Program-made: the position numbers and the translations under genes
DNA from: Streptomyces sp. CBMA156
Lineage (GTDB): Bacteria > Actinomycetota > Actinomycetes > Streptomycetales > Streptomycetaceae
Reading direction: 5' to 3'
DNA: 64,000 bases
Assembly: GCF_014596515.1 (NCBI RefSeq)
Contig: NZ_MSJQ01000455.1
Coordinates: 1 to 64,000 of the forward strand
Part shown: positions 42,728 to 52,342 of the stretch, piece by piece
Position numbering within the stretch: position 1 is the first letter of the stretch
How the letters are laid out: the number at the start of each line of letters is the position of its first letter
Notes under the pieces: model-generated
The model's database searches: none
Told to the model about the DNA's origin: nothing
The model's input: only the letters and a program-made list of their open reading frames with translations

Positions 42728-44176
42728 ATGACCGATCCGGCATTTCGCTCCGCAGGCCAACTCGCTGCCGCCATCGCGGCGAAGGAGATGTCGAGCACCG
42801 AGTTGCTCGACCACTACCTCGCCCGGGTGGAGCGGCTCGATCCGAAGGTGAACGCCATCGTCGCCCGGGACGAGGAGGGCGCGAGGGCCGCGGCACTGGC
42901 GGCCGACCGCGCGGTCTCCCGTGGCGAGCCGCTCGGCCGCCTGCACGGCGTCCCCGTGACGATCAAGGACAGTCTCGAGGTCGCGGGCATGCGGACCACC
43001 GGGGGTTCGGCCCGCTGGGGAGAGCACGTCTCGACGAACGACGCCGAGTCGGTCGCCCGGCTCAGGAACGCGGGAGCGATCGTCTTCGGCAAGTCCAACC
43101 TGCCGGCCGACGCCAGGGACTGGCAGACCTACAACGAGGTCTACGGGACCACGAACAACCCGTGGGACCCGACCCGCGGACCCGGCGGTTCGTCCGGCGG
43201 GTCCGCCGCGGCGGTCGCCGCGGGGCTGACCGGCCTGGAGCTCGGCGGCGACACGGCGGGATCGATCCGGGTGCCCGCCCACTTCTGCGGCGTGTACGGG
43301 CTGCGCCCGTCGTTCGGGATCGTGCCGAGGCACGGAAGCGTCTCGGGACACGCTCCGGGCACGCTGGCGGACTTCGACATGGCGGTACTCGGCCCGCTCG
43401 GCAGGCACGCCGAGGACCTCGACCTGGGCCTCGACGTCCTCGCCGGAGCGGACCACGACCGCGCCCCGGGATGGCGGCTGGAGCTGCCCGCCGCCAGGTC
43501 GAGCACCCTGCGGGACTTCCGGGTCGCGGCCTGGTTCGACGACCCGTTCTGCCCCGTCGACAGCGAGCTGGCCGCGATCATGCGGGCCACGCTGGAGGCG
43601 GTCCGGGCCGAGGGCGCCGTCGTGGTCGAGGGCAGCGGGCCGGTCGGGCTCGAAGAGACGATGGCCCTCTACCAGCCGCTGCTGATGGCGCAGAGCGGGC
43701 TGGTCGAGCCGGACGAGTCGTATGCCGGGCTCGTGGAGCTCGCCACGGCGGAAGGGGCCGCCGGCGGGTTCGCGTCGGACCTGACGATCAGCTTCCGTGA
43801 CTGGCACGCGCTCGACGAACGCCGGCAACACTCCCGCCGCCGCTGGGCCGAGTTCTTCCGCGACGTCGACGTGCTCCTCTGCCCGGTGAGCCCCACTGCC
43901 GCCTTCCCCCACGACCAACGCCCCGATCCCGGGTGGTCGGTCCGGACACTGCGGGTCGACGGCGCCGACCGGCCGTACCGCGAGATGCTCACGTGGATGG
44001 CACCGTCGGCGGTCAACCACCTGCCCGCGGCGGTGGCGCCCGTCGGCGCGACCCGGGACGGGCTCCCGGTCGGCATCCAGGTGATCGCGCCCTACCTGCA
44101 CGACCGCACCGCAGTCCGGTTCGTGCAGTGCCTCGCGGAGGTGATCGGCGGCTTCCGCCGTCCGCCGGGATTCTGA
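42728..44176 (+). CDS. Amidase (amidase signature family)
   Basis: This 482-residue Ser-cisSer-Lys hydrolase has catalytic Lys in VPVTIKDSLEVAG (~80), the Gly/Ser-rich signature GPGGSSGGSAAAVAAGLTGL (~156-175) with the cis-Ser, and the nucleophile Ser in LGGDTAGSIRVPAHFCGVYG (~180). It hydrolyses a carboxylic amide; the substrate is unknown, and GatA identity is unlikely since no gatB/gatC is near. ATG 42728 lies just before the conserved helix FRSAGQLAAAIAAKEMSSTE. The gene looks intact in the middle of a region of decayed genes. Confidence 0.9.
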   Translation: MTDPAFRSAGQLAAAIAAKEMSSTELLDHYLARVERLDPKVNAIVARDEEGARAAALAADRAVSRGEPLGRLHGVPVTIKDSLEVAGMRTTGGSARWGEHVSTNDAESVARLRNAGAIVFGKSNLPADARDWQTYNEVYGTTNNPWDPTRGPGGSSGGSAAAVAAGLTGLELGGDTAGSIRVPAHFCGVYGLRPSFGIVPRHGSVSGHAPGTLADFDMAVLGPLGRHAEDLDLGLDVLAGADHDRAPGWRLELPAARSSTLRDFRVAAWFDDPFCPVDSELAAIMRATLEAVRAEGAVVVEGSGPVGLEETMALYQPLLMAQSGLVEPDESYAGLVELATAEGAAGGFASDLTISFRDWHALDERRQHSRRRWAEFFRDVDVLLCPVSPTAAFPHDQRPDPGWSVRTLRVDGADRPYREMLTWMAPSAVNHLPAAVAPVGATRDGLPVGIQVIAPYLHDRTAVRFVQCLAEVIGGFRRPPGF

Positions 44177-44688
44177 GAGCCGCCGCCGGGCCGTCCGCCT
44201 GCCGCGTAGCGGCGGCCGGCCCGGCCACCGCGCTCCCGTCGCGTGCGCAGCGCTCCCCCGACCGAGGGCACCTGCCGGCAGGCCGGGCCTTCCCCGTCGC
44301 GGATCCTGGGACGCCGCCCCTCACACCGGTCCCGCGCCACCCCCGGGACGCGGTCGGTCAATTCGGTCCTGCGCGTGACGTCGGCCTTCAAGACCCGCAC
44401 CACCGTGTCACCCCGCGCCTGGACGGACACCTCCCGCACGTCGTCCACGACGGCGTGCCCGCCCCGGGCAGGGGCGCTGAGCCACGCCCACAGGAAAGGC
44501 GGCCCGCCGATGTCCAGATGGAATTCGATAAACCTCAGGAGGAACACGAAGCCGGTCCCCGGGAGTTCCTCGCAGAGAATCCCACTGTCGCCGCCCCGGC
44601 CCGCGGCCCCACCCGCGGTCCCGGAGAGCGCCGCAGGGCGAGGCTGATGGGATCCAGGCCGTTTCCCCAGCTCAATGAAGTGATCGCC
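44177..44688. other. Intergenic region, no gene recognised
   Basis: About 510 bases without supported coding function. Short frames exist but lack codon bias and ribosome sites. The right end leads into the integrase remnant. Confidence 0.45.
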
Positions 44689-45587
44689 ATGCGTTCCTCA
44701 GCCCAGCGCGGCCGCGTCTACCGCCGCTGCGGCTACCGCGACAACCAGCGTTGGCAGCTCGGCACCTGGACCTTCGCCGTCGACAGCCACAGCGCCCTCG
44801 ACGACCTCGCCCGCCCCCACCAGCGCGGAGAGGTCACCGTCCACCGCATCCTCGCCCCCTCTCCAGCGCCCTCGGCGACGGCGTCCGCAACGACCGCCTG
44901 CCCCGCAACATCGCCCGCCCGGTGATCATCAGGCAGCCCCACCGCGGCGAGGCCCTCGCCCTACACGAGGACGACGCCTACCTCGACAAGCGCTCCGAGT
45001 ACATCCGCCGGACACTCGCCGCCATCGACAACAACCAGCTCGTCTTCACCGCCCCCCAGACACGCTCCAGCCGCAACTGAGCCGCCCTCTCCAACCGCGC
45101 CACCGACGCCATCGCCGACCAGATCACCCCACCGCCTTCCACCGCCCCAACCCACCCCCGGCCATGGCCTCGTCTTCCACCGCCACGACCAACCGATCTG
45201 CCCCGGCTACGTCCTCGACCGCTTCCACCACCTCTGCCCTGACGCCGACGCCCCGTCATCCGCCTGCACGACCTGCGCCACCTCGCCTGCACCCTCTCCA
45301 TGGACGAGCACGTCCCGGCCCCCATCGCCTCCAAGACACTGCGGACGACCGTGAACATCCACCACTCCCTCAGCGCCCGAGCCGCCCACGAAGCCGTCAA
45401 CGCCATCGACCACGCCCTCAACCAAGCCGACAGCGACACCAGATACGGCCGCCACACCACCCCAAGAAACACGACCCGGCCGATCACCAGCCCCACCCAC
45501 CGAAGCACCGCACCGGCACAACGGCAGGACCACGCCGCGACCACCAGCCGACGGAACATCAAAAAGGCCGCCTCCACCTTTCGGTGA
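44689..45587 (+). pseudogene. Decayed tyrosine integrase (older element)
   Basis: Pieces in different frames line up with a streptomycete phage-type integrase. The N-terminal arm-binding start is MRSSAQRGRVYRRCGYRDNQ; the core-binding scrap is LSSALGDGVRNDRLPRNIAR then PVIIRQPHRGEAL; the catalytic end is RLHDLRHLACTL (HxxR) followed by AVNAIDHALNQAD. Large parts, including most catalytic residues, are deleted, and frames change at least twice. It ends 29 bases before the tRNA-Pro repeat at 45616, the normal place for an integrase at its att site. Confidence 0.75.
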
Positions 45588-45596
45588 AAGCGGCCT
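45561..45596. terminator. Hairpin at end of integrase remnant
   Basis: AGGCCGC and GCGGCCT arms enclose an inner CACC/GGTG stem. It lies immediately before the att repeat. Confidence 0.5.
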
Positions 45597-45615
45597 ACGA
45601 CCTGCGAAAACGCTG

Positions 45616-45662
45616 GTCGGGACGACAGGATTTGAACCTGTGACCCCTTGATCCCCAGTCAA
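45616..45662. repeat. Left attachment site (orphan tRNA-Pro 3' half)
   Basis: This 47-bp copy of the tRNA-Pro 3' half starts GTCGGGACGACAGGATTTGA and differs from the right copy at two positions (T for C). It contains the T-arm and half of the anticodon arm but no 5' half, so it is not a working tRNA. Confidence 0.9.
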
Positions 45663-46191
45663 TAGGTTCAACTAGTGTCGACAGCCCAGGCCTTGAGTAC
45701 TCGGCTTCTTCTTTTCCCAACTTCACTGAAACTAGAGAGAGTTGAGTCTCACCGTGACCATCAGGAGTCGGCAGATCCCAAACCCGGTCGATGCTAAGCC
45801 GGGTTCAAGTTCGTACATAGATGTCCGTAAGCGCCCACGGGCGCTCACCAGGTGCGGTCCGAAGCTGGTCCCCAAATGGTCCCCAGGTCCCCGGAGCGGC
45901 CTTCGTCACCGCGAGTAGCAGCAATCTGTCGGCCCTTCAGCAGGGCCCTTCTGCCGACCGCTGCGGCCCGTCGTGCATTCCCCTGGCCAGACGAGGTGGT
46001 CCGGACGGATCAGGGTCGACTACCCACTGGATACGGATAGTGATCTTCCGGACGGTGTGTCGTCTTGAGCGTGTCCCCGCCATCCAGTTCTGAGTGCTTC
46101 GCGCACCGCCCGACGCGCTATGCCGCCACACCCGACACAGCAGCCACTCTTGCCCCAGATTCACCAGGCAGTCCAGGCGAAGGGGAAGCTC
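45663..46191. other. Left-end region of the island, AT-richer, non-coding
   Basis: Composition falls sharply here compared with the flanks. No gene is supported. It contains an inverted 21-bp site at 45868-45888 that may be an integrase arm site. Confidence 0.55.
45868..45888. repeat. Putative integrase arm site, left copy
   Basis: The 21-bp site contains GTCCCCAAATGGTCCCC. It is matched in inverted orientation, 20 of 21, by 62560-62580 near the right end. Placement inside both island ends fits arm-type recombinase binding. Confidence 0.55.
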
Positions 46192-46440
46192 ATGGGACAG
46201 CGTGCGCAGCGGGGCAGGGCGTACCGGCGGCGCGGGTGCCGGGACGAGGGCGGGAAGCGTTTGGTGCGTGGTGTGTGCGGCTGTTGGAGGGGGCAGAGTA
46301 CGGGTCGTGGACGTAATGCGTCGACCCGGTACCGGAGGGCGGCAGGCGGCCTACCCGGCGACGGCGAGGGTTCACAACCGAGGCCGAGGCCGCGCAGGAG
46401 CTGGCGGCGGTGCTGGAGGGTGAGCTGAGCGGGGCGCACG
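46192..46440 (+). pseudogene. Second integrase N-terminal remnant
   Basis: MGQRAQRGRAYRRRGCRDEG begins the frame after an AAGGGG site and matches the zinc-ribbon-like N-terminus of streptomycete integrases (YRRCGCRD). Other frames carry FGAWCVRLLEGAEYGSWT and RGFTTEAEAAQELAAVLEGE, which would follow in an intact gene. At least two frameshifts are therefore present and the catalytic domain is gone. Confidence 0.65.
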
Positions 46441-46611
46441 AGGATAGTCGGACTCCGGCGGTGTGCCTCCTGCGGAAGCGGCTCGCCGCGCAGGGGGGTA
46501 TTGGAGTCGCTGCTCGTTCTGCCACCGGATTTGCCGGACACGCCGGCGACTCGGTTGAGCCTCCCAACCGTCTCGCCGACGTGTCCACCTTCAGCTCCTG
46601 CTGAAGCACCC

Positions 46612-46833
46612 CTACTCGAGATCGTCGAACAGCTCAACCTCGTAGACTCGCTGGGCCGTCGGACGGACCGGCCTCAGCCAGCCCGGGTACGCCGTGGCCG
46701 CGCCCTGCTGCGGCGCTGGCACCGGGTTCGGGCGGGGCCGGCGCTTCCGACGGGGCGGGATCGTCGCCTTGGGCGAGCGAGTGGTCGCCGGGCGCGTGCT
46801 GCGCTGCCGGCTCTTGCGCTGGTTCGAAGTCAT
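46612..46833 (-). CDS. Small very basic protein, hypothetical
   Basis: This 73-residue frame is rich in Arg, Lys, Pro and Thr (MTSNQRKSRQRSTRPATTRS), with a Pro/Arg middle and an acidic end VYEVELFDDLE. AAGAG lies before the ATG. It could be a small DNA-binding or disordered protein of the island. I recognise no family, and translation is uncertain. Confidence 0.4.
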   Translation of the reverse strand: MTSNQRKSRQRSTRPATTRSPKATIPPRRKRRPRPNPVPAPQQGAATAYPGWLRPVRPTAQRVYEVELFDDLE

Positions 46834-47102
46834 GGTCGTCTCTTGGGTGTTCGTTGGATACCGACGAGTCCGAGCCGCTTCACCGGAGTGATTCCGGTAG
46901 CCGCCTCGGAGGCCCGCGACTTGATGGTGCGCCAGGCGACCATCATCGAGCTCGGGCCGATGACGCAGCAGCGTGCCAGATATCCCCGCAGCCCAACAAC
47001 TCCGAGGCGTTAACCGAACGTTACAGGCCTCCCGACGGCTCGTGCGATGCTGTCCAAGACGCATCTACCAGGCCAATTCGCGCTTCAACATTGGTGATTG
47101 AC

Positions 47103-49814
47103 ATGAAGTTTCGCCTGCTTGGACAGTTGGTCGCACTCGACGACGGAGAATCGATCGATGTTCCGTCAGGCAAGACCTGCGAGCTCCTAGCTCTTCTGCT
47201 ACTGACCCCGGGCGAGCCGGTTCCCCATCGCAAAATTTTTCGATTCCTATGGCCGGGTGAGGACACGAAGCCCTCGAACATCCGGCAGTACTGCCTCAGG
47301 TTGCGCCGCGCCGTGGGGCTGGAGGTAGGAAACAGCGGAGGCGCCTCCCACATCCGGGTAAACCCCGCCAGCGTCGACCTGGTCCGTTTCCGGAGCCAGT
47401 ACGCCAGCGCGCTCCGCACCGGGAATCCACAGAATCGGCGCGCCACACTGCTGACTTCGCTAGCCGAATGGCGCGGATCCACCCCGCTGGAAGACCTGCC
47501 AGGTGAAGCCTTCGCCCGGCAGCGGGCTCGAATCCTCCGCGAGCTACACGACGCGTTCGCGGACTGCGTGCGCACCGACTTGGAGTGTTCCGAACCTCAC
47601 ATCGCGCTCCAGCGGGCGGACGATGCGCTGGTCCACTGGCCCGACAGCGAGACCCTGCTCGGCCTCAAGGTCCAGTCGCTAAGCACGCTGGGCCGCCACC
47701 ACGAGATCGACCCGCTGCTCGCTCAATGGAAGCGCCGGTTCAACCAGCCGACCGCCCATCTGCTGCTGGCAAGGACGAGCAAGAAGAACATCACCTCCGG
47801 CATCACGTCCCCGGATCTGGGGTTCCCTGAGCGGCCGAACCAGCTGCCGTCCCTGCAGGGACGACTGATCGGCCGTCGGTCAGAGCTGGGACTCCTCGCC
47901 GACGTCGTGCTGGGCAGGGAGCCCGGATCGGGGCCGATCGCCGTCGTGGCGGGCCTGGCGGGCGTCGGGAAGACATGCCTCGCGGTGGCCGCAGCCCAGC
48001 AGCTTGCGCCGAACTTCCCGGACGGGGTCCTGTACATCGACCTCAGGGGATTCTCCGTCCTGGAACCCGAGGAAGTCGCTTCTGTCCTCGTCCGGTTCCT
48101 GAACGACTTGCGGACGACCCCGGCCACCGTGAACCTCGACGGGCTGGTTTCGGCCTACCGTTCGGCGCTGTTGGACCGCCGCGTGCTGGTCGTCCTGGAC
48201 AACGCCCGGAACGAAGCGCAGGTCCGACCGCTGCTGCCCGGTCCAGGCCGAAGCGCCGCAATCGTCACCAGTCGCCGGCAGCTGGAGGGAATGGTCGTCA
48301 AGGAAGGTGCGAAGCTGATCAATCTCACGCCGCTCGACCGCCCCGAGGCCGCCGAGTTGCTGGAAGCAGCTCTGGGAGAGGAACGGATGGGCCTTGCCAG
48401 ACCGTTCGCCGGTTCCTTGCTCGACTACTGCTCCGGATTACCGATCGCTCTGCGCATCGTGTCCGCCCAGATCACCCGCCGCCAGCCCCGGGACCTACCG
48501 AGCGTCGTCCGCAGACTGCTGGAGGAGAGTTCTGGGCTGCGCCCTCTCGACCTGCGTACCGATGAGTTGAACGTCGGCTCCCTGCTGGAGAACTCCTACC
48601 GTCTCTTGTCTGCTCCTGCCGCCAAGCTGCTGTGGCAACTCTCCGTGCATCCCGGCCCGACGATCAGCTGGCGGGCAGTCCAGGCACTGGGGCACGGCCG
48701 TGTCGCGGTCGACGGATCGCTGAATGACCTGATCCACATGAGCCTGGTGACTGAACCGACCTTCGAGCGCTATGCGATGCACGACCTGGTGCGCATCTAC
48801 GCTGCACAGCTGGCCGATCAGCAAGATCCTGGAGATCGCGACGAAAGCCTCGCGACGGTAATGGAGTTCCTCCTGCAGAACGCCTGGTCCTGTGATCGGG
48901 TACTCGACCCGGATCGCCAGCTGCCGATCACCACGAGCGGGGATTTCGCTGTGGTCTCGCCCACAGACCACGCGGCCGCGACGGCCTGGTTCGACGCCGA
49001 GTACGCCACCCTGGGCGCTGTGCTCCAGCTGGCTGGGAGACTCCAGCTCGACCGGTACACCTGGCTTCTGGCGCTCACTGTGCTGACCTATCAGTGGCGG
49101 TCCAACCGATACCTGGACGCCCTCGGCCACCTCACCGACGCCCTCCCGGCGGCCAGACGGATCGCAGGCCCGGGAGACGTGGCCATGATCCGGCGTCTGC
49201 TCGCCGGGACCCACCGCGGACTCGGCGATCGTAGGAGGGCCATGGCGGAACTGCGCGGGGCGGTCCGCACCAGCCAGGACCACGGCGACCTGAAGGGCAC
49301 TGCGCTGGGCCGTTACAGCCTGGGCATCATGCTGCACGAGGACGGCGCCATAGACCAGGCGGTGGTGGAACTCAGGGCCGCCCTGACCGGCTTCGAGGCT
49401 CAGGAGGACCGGCTCGGCCAGGGAGCCGCACTCGACGGCCTCGCCAACGTCCACCACCGGGCCGGCGACCACTTCTCAGCCCTCGAGCACTGCCGCCGGT
49501 CGTCGGCCCTGCTGAACGATACGGCCGATCTCAACGGCCAGGCACACAGCTCGTTCACAATGGGCCGTATCCGGGCTGCGATCGGCGAGCACGACGCGGC
49601 GGCGGCGGCCTACCGCCACGCGCTGATGCTTTACCGCTCGATGGGGTACCCGAGCCGGGAGGCCAGGACGCTGGTCCGGCTCGCCGACTCGCTCAGCGCA
49701 CTGGGTCGTGACCAGGACGCCCGGCAAGCCGTCGAGGAGGCCCGTGCTCTGCTTGCAAGGCTCGGCGAGGAAGACCTCGATGCCGCGGTGGAGCGTCAGC
49801 GGCAACTCTCGTGA
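47103..49814 (+). CDS. SARP/AfsR-type regulator with NB-ARC ATPase and TPRs
   Basis: The protein has 903 residues: an N-terminal winged helix (MKFRLLGQLVALDDGESIDV, RQYCLRLRRAVGLEV), a BTAD domain to ~240, a STAND/NB-ARC ATPase with P-loop VVAGLAGVGKTCLAVAAAQQ (~278) and Walker B RRVLVVLDNARNEAQVRPLL (~355), a winged helix with MHDLVRIYAAQL (~559), and C-terminal TPR-like repeats (~700-890). AfsR-type proteins activate transcription after sensing via the ATPase and TPR modules. Here it sits in a defence island, so a surveillance or regulatory role for the PIWI-RE operon is possible but unproven. The ATG is placed at the start of the winged helix. Confidence 0.9.
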   Translation: MKFRLLGQLVALDDGESIDVPSGKTCELLALLLLTPGEPVPHRKIFRFLWPGEDTKPSNIRQYCLRLRRAVGLEVGNSGGASHIRVNPASVDLVRFRSQYASALRTGNPQNRRATLLTSLAEWRGSTPLEDLPGEAFARQRARILRELHDAFADCVRTDLECSEPHIALQRADDALVHWPDSETLLGLKVQSLSTLGRHHEIDPLLAQWKRRFNQPTAHLLLARTSKKNITSGITSPDLGFPERPNQLPSLQGRLIGRRSELGLLADVVLGREPGSGPIAVVAGLAGVGKTCLAVAAAQQLAPNFPDGVLYIDLRGFSVLEPEEVASVLVRFLNDLRTTPATVNLDGLVSAYRSALLDRRVLVVLDNARNEAQVRPLLPGPGRSAAIVTSRRQLEGMVVKEGAKLINLTPLDRPEAAELLEAALGEERMGLARPFAGSLLDYCSGLPIALRIVSAQITRRQPRDLPSVVRRLLEESSGLRPLDLRTDELNVGSLLENSYRLLSAPAAKLLWQLSVHPGPTISWRAVQALGHGRVAVDGSLNDLIHMSLVTEPTFERYAMHDLVRIYAAQLADQQDPGDRDESLATVMEFLLQNAWSCDRVLDPDRQLPITTSGDFAVVSPTDHAAATAWFDAEYATLGAVLQLAGRLQLDRYTWLLALTVLTYQWRSNRYLDALGHLTDALPAARRIAGPGDVAMIRRLLAGTHRGLGDRRRAMAELRGAVRTSQDHGDLKGTALGRYSLGIMLHEDGAIDQAVVELRAALTGFEAQEDRLGQGAALDGLANVHHRAGDHFSALEHCRRSSALLNDTADLNGQAHSSFTMGRIRAAIGEHDAAAAAYRHALMLYRSMGYPSREARTLVRLADSLSALGRDQDARQAVEEARALLARLGEEDLDAAVERQRQLS

Positions 49815-49829
49815 CCCTCGGCGGCTGGC

Positions 49830-50720
49830 TCACCGGTTCGGCTCGGCCAGCCGGAAGTAGGTCGAAGGGTCGGGGCGCGCGGCCTTCGGACTCCGGTCGG
49901 AGCCGACCCTCGGCAGCCAGCACTCGAGGTAGCCGCGGACCTCTCGAACCTCGGGACGCTCGCGCGGGTCAACGGCGACCATGGCAAGGCCGAGGCTCTT
50001 CAGCTTTCCGGGCATATGGGCATCGAATCCGTTCAGGAAGGCTGGCTCCGTCTCGCCGGGCGGGCCGTCGACATGACTGTAGGGCAGTTCCGAGGTCATC
50101 ATTTCGAAGAGTAGGACGCCGAGGGCGAAGACGTCGGATTTCGCGGTTGACTCGGAATCCTGCACATACTGCTCGGGAGCGGCGTAGCCCGGTGTCCCGC
50201 GGGGATCGTAGTTCGGGGTCGAGAAATCTGTGGAGATGCCCACGTCAAGGAGTCGAATCCGCCCGTCGGGTTGGATCATCACGTTGTTCGGTGTTACGTC
50301 CCGGTGGACGTAGCGCTCGTGCACCAGCGCCAGGGTGTCGCAAAGCTGGGCCACCACACAGACCGCGTCGGTGGCGGACACCGGCTGGTGCCTGCCCATC
50401 CAGGACCGGAGGGTGGAACCGTCGATCAGTTCCATTACGATGTATCGCTGCTTTCCCCAACCATCATGCCAGCCGTCGTCCAGCACGCGGGGAATCCCGG
50501 GCACCGATTCCATGAACCGCAGTCGACCCAGTTCTTCCTCGAGAGGCTTGGCCTCCCCGGAGTAGTCGGTCACTGGTTGGCCGAAGCGTCGAAACTGTGC
50601 CTTGACAGCAACATCTCGGCGGCCATATTCATCACGGGCGACGAAGAGCTCGCCTTCGCCGCCTTGGCCGAGTTCCCGCAGGATCCGAAAGCGATGATTC
50701 AGGAGGGCACCAGGACGCAA
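49830..50720 (-). CDS. Serine/threonine protein kinase, soluble
   Basis: This 296-residue Hanks-type kinase has a Gly-rich loop LRELGQGGEGELFVARDE, VAVK with the ATP Lys, Glu in the following helix, HRDVTPNNVMI with the catalytic Asp, the metal Asp in LLDVGIS (DVG instead of DFG), and GTPGYAAPEQ. There is no transmembrane helix or extracellular sensor, unlike most actinomycete PknB-type kinases. It starts at TTG with GGAG 8 bases upstream and is divergent from the PIWI-RE operon across 71 bases. It may control or complement that system. Confidence 0.88.
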   Translation of the reverse strand: MRPGALLNHRFRILRELGQGGEGELFVARDEYGRRDVAVKAQFRRFGQPVTDYSGEAKPLEEELGRLRFMESVPGIPRVLDDGWHDGWGKQRYIVMELIDGSTLRSWMGRHQPVSATDAVCVVAQLCDTLALVHERYVHRDVTPNNVMIQPDGRIRLLDVGISTDFSTPNYDPRGTPGYAAPEQYVQDSESTAKSDVFALGVLLFEMMTSELPYSHVDGPPGETEPAFLNGFDAHMPGKLKSLGLAMVAVDPRERPEVREVRGYLECWLPRVGSDRSPKAARPDPSTYFRLAEPNR

Positions 50721-50791
50721 GACGTGAACTCCAGGACCAGATCCGCCCGGTACCGGGCTCGGATGGCAATAGACAAGAAGTGGGGGACAGT

Positions 50792-52342
50792 ATGACAGGA
50801 ACCTGGCCGCCCGAAGGCTTGGTCGGACGTTCTTCCGTGATCGACATCCGACTGGGGATGTTCGGGCCGGAACGCTATCGGTGCCCGGCTTCGGATGCGC
50901 TCAAGGCCCGCGGAATGCGACCGGCCCGGTCAGCCGCGTGGAAGCCCGAAGCATTGGAAACGTTCACCAACGGCCCGTTCATGGCCGCGCTCGACCAGAT
51001 CGAACTGCCGGACGACGACGCAGACTCGAACAGGTCCAACAAACCCGCTCACGACGGGGTGCACCTGTGGACCCGACATGCCCTCCGGATGTACGAGACG
51101 GCGTTCGCCGACAGCTCGGAACTCCAGCCGGCCCCACGCCCCTGGGGCTACCGACACCGCGGCTCGCGGGGTGACGGGTCGGTGAGCACGGAGTACCGGA
51201 TCAGTGTCTGGGGGCGTTGCTTCGAGTCGGTGGACGGCCGACTGCGAGAACTCCGGCTCCCGGTGAACCGCCTACGCTGGCGCACGGATGCCGAGCGGGC
51301 GATCGCAGCCTTGGTCGCGGCGGAAGGCGAGCCTGACGAGCGATTGGAGCGCGTCCGAGTGATGCAGTTCGCGCTCTCGGACGGGCGGACCGAGAAGCTG
51401 TTCGACGGCACCCGGGCAGAAGCGCTGGCCCTCTATCGGCAGGACGGAGCGCCCGCGGTCCGGTCGCTCCTGGACCGTCCGGAGTATCGGCCCGGATCTG
51501 CCTGCGTGTCCTGCCGGGTGGCACCCGTCTGCCCTGCGCTGCCGCGAGCCCCGGGATTGCTCGGGATAGCCGATCGCACCCGGCCACGCCGGAGCTGGTC
51601 CCCGACCACGGGCCGCGGGCACAGCTCTTGCCCGGCGCGCGGCTACCTCCGCGGCTTGCGCCTCCCGGTGGACGACTCCGTCGAACGCAGTGCCGCGGCC
51701 GAGCGCGGACGCGCCGTCCATGCTTTCCTCTCCGCCCGGCACAGCCAGGAGCAACGGACGCCGTGCACCTCCGATGTACCCGCCGACTGGGTCCCCGACG
51801 GTTACCGGCTCCCACAGTCCGAGCGTCTCCTCGGTGCCCGCCTCCTGCGTCATCACGCCGAGGTGTGCCCGCTCCGCATCGCCGATCCGCAGTCCGAGAG
51901 GACGCCGGAACCCCTCCTGGTGTTCGACGACCCCGCAGCCGATCTGCTGGTGCTGACGGAGCCCGACCTGCTGTACCGCGAACGCGGCTCGTGGGTATGG
52001 CGTGAGACCAAGACCTCCGCTGGCAGGAGGATGCCGCGCGACCTGCTCTCGGCCTACCCTCAGCTGGCGCTGGCGGTGAGGATCATCGCCAAGGGCATGC
52101 TGGCCGCCGACCGGGTTGAGCTCGAACTGCTACGCCCCGGCGGCGTGGACCTCCGGAGCCTCGACCCGTTCGCGCCGGAGACCGTAGCCGCAGCCGAAGC
52201 GGTGCTGCGCGATCAGGTCACCAGCTGGCACCAGGAGCGACTGTTCGAAGCAACGCCGAGCGCGGAGTGCGACAGCTGCGAGATGGCGCGCTGGTGCTCG
52301 GCACGCCGACTGTCAGAGCCTTCACAGGAGGCGCCGAAGTGA
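50792..52342 (+). CDS. PD-(D/E)XK nuclease of RecB/Cas4 type, PIWI-RE operon
   Basis: The 516-residue protein ends with a RecB-like nuclease: AERGRAVHAFLSARH (~308), LVLTEPDLLYRERGSWVWRE then TKTSAGRR (Asp and Glu-x-Lys, ~387-405), YPQLALAV (QxxxY-like motif), and a terminal CDSCEMARWC cluster (~491). An additional CVSCRVAPVC group lies near 238. Together these suggest a Cas4/AddB-like Fe-S exonuclease. The N-terminal half has no recognised fold. ATG 50792 follows GGGGGA; the stop overlaps the next gene by GTGA. It is the first gene of a four-gene PIWI-RE operon. Confidence 0.8.
   Translation: MTGTWPPEGLVGRSSVIDIRLGMFGPERYRCPASDALKARGMRPARSAAWKPEALETFTNGPFMAALDQIELPDDDADSNRSNKPAHDGVHLWTRHALRMYETAFADSSELQPAPRPWGYRHRGSRGDGSVSTEYRISVWGRCFESVDGRLRELRLPVNRLRWRTDAERAIAALVAAEGEPDERLERVRVMQFALSDGRTEKLFDGTRAEALALYRQDGAPAVRSLLDRPEYRPGSACVSCRVAPVCPALPRAPGLLGIADRTRPRRSWSPTTGRGHSSCPARGYLRGLRLPVDDSVERSAAAERGRAVHAFLSARHSQEQRTPCTSDVPADWVPDGYRLPQSERLLGARLLRHHAEVCPLRIADPQSERTPEPLLVFDDPAADLLVLTEPDLLYRERGSWVWRETKTSAGRRMPRDLLSAYPQLALAVRIIAKGMLAADRVELELLRPGGVDLRSLDPFAPETVAAAEAVLRDQVTSWHQERLFEATPSAECDSCEMARWCSARRLSEPSQEAPK

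Noticed and set aside
42728-44176. GatA subunit of the tRNA amidotransferase
   Set aside because: The amidase signature is shared, but there are no gatB or gatC neighbours and the context is one of decayed accessory genes.
45616-45662. Second tRNA-Pro gene
   Set aside because: Only the 3' half is present, with no acceptor 5' strand or D-arm, so it is an att repeat.
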